Translations under genes and position numbers: made by a program | The notes under the pieces: generated by a model | Seen by the model: only the letters and a program-made list of their open reading frames with translations | The model's database searches: none | Told to the model about the DNA's origin: nothing | NCBI GenBank assembly: GCA_030689875.1 | Contig: JAUYHR010000009.1 | Coordinates: forward strand, 1-22,126 | DNA from: Nanobdellota archaeon | GTDB taxonomy: Archaea; Nanobdellota; Nanobdellia; Pacearchaeales; GW2011-AR1 | Length of the DNA: 22,126 nucleotides | Reading direction: 5' to 3' | Part shown: positions 20,488 through 22,126 of the stretch, one piece after another | How the letters are laid out: each line of letters opens with the position of its first letter | How positions within the stretch are numbered: position 1 is the stretch's first letter

Positions 20488-21363
20488 TTATTTTATCTCC
20501 TGCATTACAAACTCCGCCTTTGCAAATTCAGTTTTAGAGTTAGTTATCTTATACATTCCAACAAATTTTTCTTCAGAAAAAACACAAACAATTTCTCCTT
20601 TATCAAATTTTTCTTCATTAATTAAATCTTCCTTATGGATTGGTTTTCCCGTGAATATTTTTTTCAAATCATCTTTTTTAATTTGAATAACTTGATAAGC
20701 TTCTGAAATAATTTCTGCGGGAATTATAATCTTTCTTAAATTTTCTTCGTTGCCTTTTTCATATTCATCTACGGCTTTTTCAAAATCATATAAATTCACA
20801 ATTGAATTTTCATTAAAAATTCCAGCGCGAATTCTTCTTAATTCCAGCATATGCGCGCCAATATCTAATTCTTTTCCCAAATCATCAATCAACTTTCTAA
20901 TATAAGTTCCTCCCTGAACTTCTGTTCTAAACAAATAATCTTTTTTATTCTCACTCTGCTCCAAAATTTCAAAATAAATAATTTCCCTTTCTCTTTCCTG
21001 TCTTTTTACTCTTGATTTTACGGGAGGGGTTTGTTTAATTTTTCCCGTAAATTTTTCTTTAATAATTTTTTTAATTTTTTCTAATTCAACCTCTTCATGC
21101 AATCTCATAATTCCAACATATTCTTTATTTTCTCCAAGAAAAAATCCGGTAAGTTTGCAGGCGCGATTTAATGCAACAGGCAAAACTCCTGTAACTTTTG
21201 GATCAAGAGTTCCAAAATGACTTGTTTTTCTCAAATTTAATTTTTTCTTGACAAAATCAGAAACATTAAAACTCGTCGGTCCTGAAGATTTATCAATATT
21301 AATTATCCCAAATTCAAGAAGTTCAGCAATGGTTTTTTGGTATTTTATTCTTTCTATGTCCAT
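20488..21363 (-). CDS. cbf5: Pseudouridine synthase Cbf5 (H/ACA RNP, TruB family)
   Basis: The 291-aa protein is the archaeal Cbf5 type: a TruB catalytic domain followed by a PUA domain (about 210-290). The catalytic Asp54 is in HFGTLDPKVTGVLP, and GGTYIRKLIDDLG is the second conserved motif. Cbf5 acts with H/ACA guide RNA, Nop10, L7Ae and Gar1 on rRNA, and alone or with Nop10 makes pseudouridine 55 in tRNA. At 291 residues it is shorter than the common ~330 aa, mostly at the N-terminus, as in reduced genomes. A TATA-like box (about 21385-21392) lies 25 bp before the ATG; it heads the cbf5-tag-trmY operon. Confidence 0.93.
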   Translation of the reverse strand: MDIERIKYQKTIAELLEFGIINIDKSSGPTSFNVSDFVKKKLNLRKTSHFGTLDPKVTGVLPVALNRACKLTGFFLGENKEYVGIMRLHEEVELEKIKKIIKEKFTGKIKQTPPVKSRVKRQEREREIIYFEILEQSENKKDYLFRTEVQGGTYIRKLIDDLGKELDIGAHMLELRRIRAGIFNENSIVNLYDFEKAVDEYEKGNEENLRKIIIPAEIISEAYQVIQIKKDDLKKIFTGKPIHKEDLINEEKFDKGEIVCVFSEEKFVGMYKITNSKTEFAKAEFVMQEIK

Positions 21364-21533
21364 AACTTTTAAAGAAAAACCGAGATTAAAAGATTAATCA
21401 TTTATTCCGATATATATTTAGTAAAATATCTGTTTCAATATGCTTTTGTTAAGATATATTTTGTATTATATCTATTTAAGTAAATATAATGCTCAACAAA
21501 ACTTTTTTAAGTTTATCTAACTTAACATTCCTC

Positions 21534-22126
21534 ATGAACCCCCACCTCGCATTAAAACAGCTTAAACTTTTAGATAAATATGGAAAAAAAATGCGTTTGG
21601 CTGCAGAAAAATGGCCAAATGAATTTCAAACATTAATCTCTATAATTCTATCAGCAAGAACCCGCGACGAAACAACAATAAAAGTCGGAACTGCTTTATT
21701 CAAAAAATATCCAACAGCAAAAAAACTTTCAGAAGCTAAACTCAAAGAAATTGAAAACACAATTAAGCCGGTAAATTTCTATAAAAATAAATCAAAAAAT
21801 GTTATTAATTGCGCTAAAGTCTTGGTTAAAGAATATAATTCAAAAGTTCCCGAATCCATTGATAAATTAATCAAACTTTCAGGGGTTGGAAGAAAAACAG
21901 CAAATGTTTTCTTGGCTGAAAAAGGCAATGACGCCGTCGGTGTGGACACACATGTAAGTTATATCTCTCAAGCTCTTGGCTGGACAAAAAATAAAAATCC
22001 GCGCAAAATTGAAAAAGATTTAGAAACTCTTTTTCCTAAAAAATCTTGGAACAAAATAAATGAAACCCTTGTGCGTTTTGGAAAAACTTATACAAGCAGA
22101 AAAGAAAAAAATAAAATTTTGGAGGA
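21534..22126 (+). CDS. nth: Endonuclease III (partial, 3' end beyond window)
   Basis: The frame is open to the right edge, giving 197 residues from the ATG at 21534. It has the HhH-GPD fold of DNA glycosylase/AP lyases: FQTLISIILSARTRDETT, then the helix-hairpin-helix LSGVGRKTANVFLAE with catalytic Lys121, and VDTHV with catalytic Asp138. The enzyme removes oxidised pyrimidines and cuts at the abasic site. The four-cysteine iron-sulphur loop expected near the C-terminus lies beyond the window, so it cannot be checked. An in-frame ATG at 21489 would add 15 residues; I prefer 21534 because homologues begin close to ALKQL and a TATA-like box (GTTTATC, about 21509-21515) is near the expected distance, but the choice is open. 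Confidence 0.88.
   Translation, partial: MNPHLALKQLKLLDKYGKKMRLAAEKWPNEFQTLISIILSARTRDETTIKVGTALFKKYPTAKKLSEAKLKEIENTIKPVNFYKNKSKNVINCAKVLVKEYNSKVPESIDKLIKLSGVGRKTANVFLAEKGNDAVGVDTHVSYISQALGWTKNKNPRKIEKDLETLFPKKSWNKINETLVRFGKTYTSRKEKNKILE

Noticed and set aside
17036..20625. Frames at 17036-17254 (minus) and 20419-20625 (plus)
   Set aside because: Antisense to the nuclease, Tag and Cbf5 genes; Phe-rich and without homology that I recognise.
1..22126. tRNA, rRNA, CRISPR array or insertion sequence
   Set aside because: No cloverleaf-like stretch, no regularly spaced repeats and no transposase or integrase coding region was seen on either strand.

Overview
The window looks archaeal, from an AT-rich, tightly packed genome of the DPANN type (Woesearchaeota/Pacearchaeota/Nanoarchaeota-like). 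Three lines of evidence support this. Several genes are archaeal: elongation factor aEF-1beta, a Cbf5-type pseudouridine synthase with a PUA domain, TrmY, and an A24 prepilin peptidase with the archaeal C-terminal extension. Many secreted proteins begin with class III (pilin-type) leaders. Most genes or operons with their own promoter have a TATA-like box centred about 25 bp upstream of the ATG, which fits leaderless transcription. Placement below the superphylum is inference.

Left part (1-4543, minus strand): an apparent operon reads, in transcription order, a 610-aa pilin-leader surface protein, a small RBBP9-like serine hydrolase, a Nudix hydrolase, and a large signal-peptide protein that runs off the left edge. 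The last three are joined by 4-bp ATGA overlaps. A two-TM 61-aa protein lies upstream. Then two plus-strand genes (4661-6799), a phosphodiester-glycosidase-like protein and a TPR protein with a degenerate transglutaminase-like region, carry nearly the same 54-bp upstream element at the same spacing to their TATA boxes. A second surface pair on the minus strand (6786-9487) encodes a 254-aa paralogue of the 610-aa protein and a 646-aa secreted protein.

Centre (9566-12553): aEF-1beta and a HIT-fold protein that has lost its catalytic histidines. Each is followed by a second copy of its own 3' end, with synonymous differences in the aEF-1beta case and an alternative stop codon in the HIT case. 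Then come a prepilin peptidase, a 39-aa basic protein, and a small secreted helical protein whose upstream region has CCTTG/CAAGG inverted repeats around a TATA box. A truncated second copy of the 39-aa gene's 5' end lies in that same region.

Pilin locus (12555-16604, minus strand): ten contiguous small genes. Eight have a leader ending in Gly followed by a long hydrophobic helix; two are tiny one-TM proteins. Three of the ten are under 50 codons. No assembly ATPase or platform protein is in the window, but the prepilin peptidase is about 0.8 kb downstream. This reads as a cell-surface filament or complex built from many different minor subunits.

Right part (16695-22126): a PD-(D/E)XK-like nuclease, a membrane-anchored lamin-tail-domain protein and a conserved-looking 167-aa protein overlap one another on the plus strand. 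On the minus strand are acylphosphatase and a Cbf5-Tag-TrmY operon, joining RNA pseudouridylation, 3-methyladenine repair and N1-methylation of pseudouridine 54 in tRNA. A divergent endonuclease III gene runs off the right edge. No rRNA, tRNA, CRISPR array or intact transposon was seen, and no gene-free stretch exceeds 300 bases.
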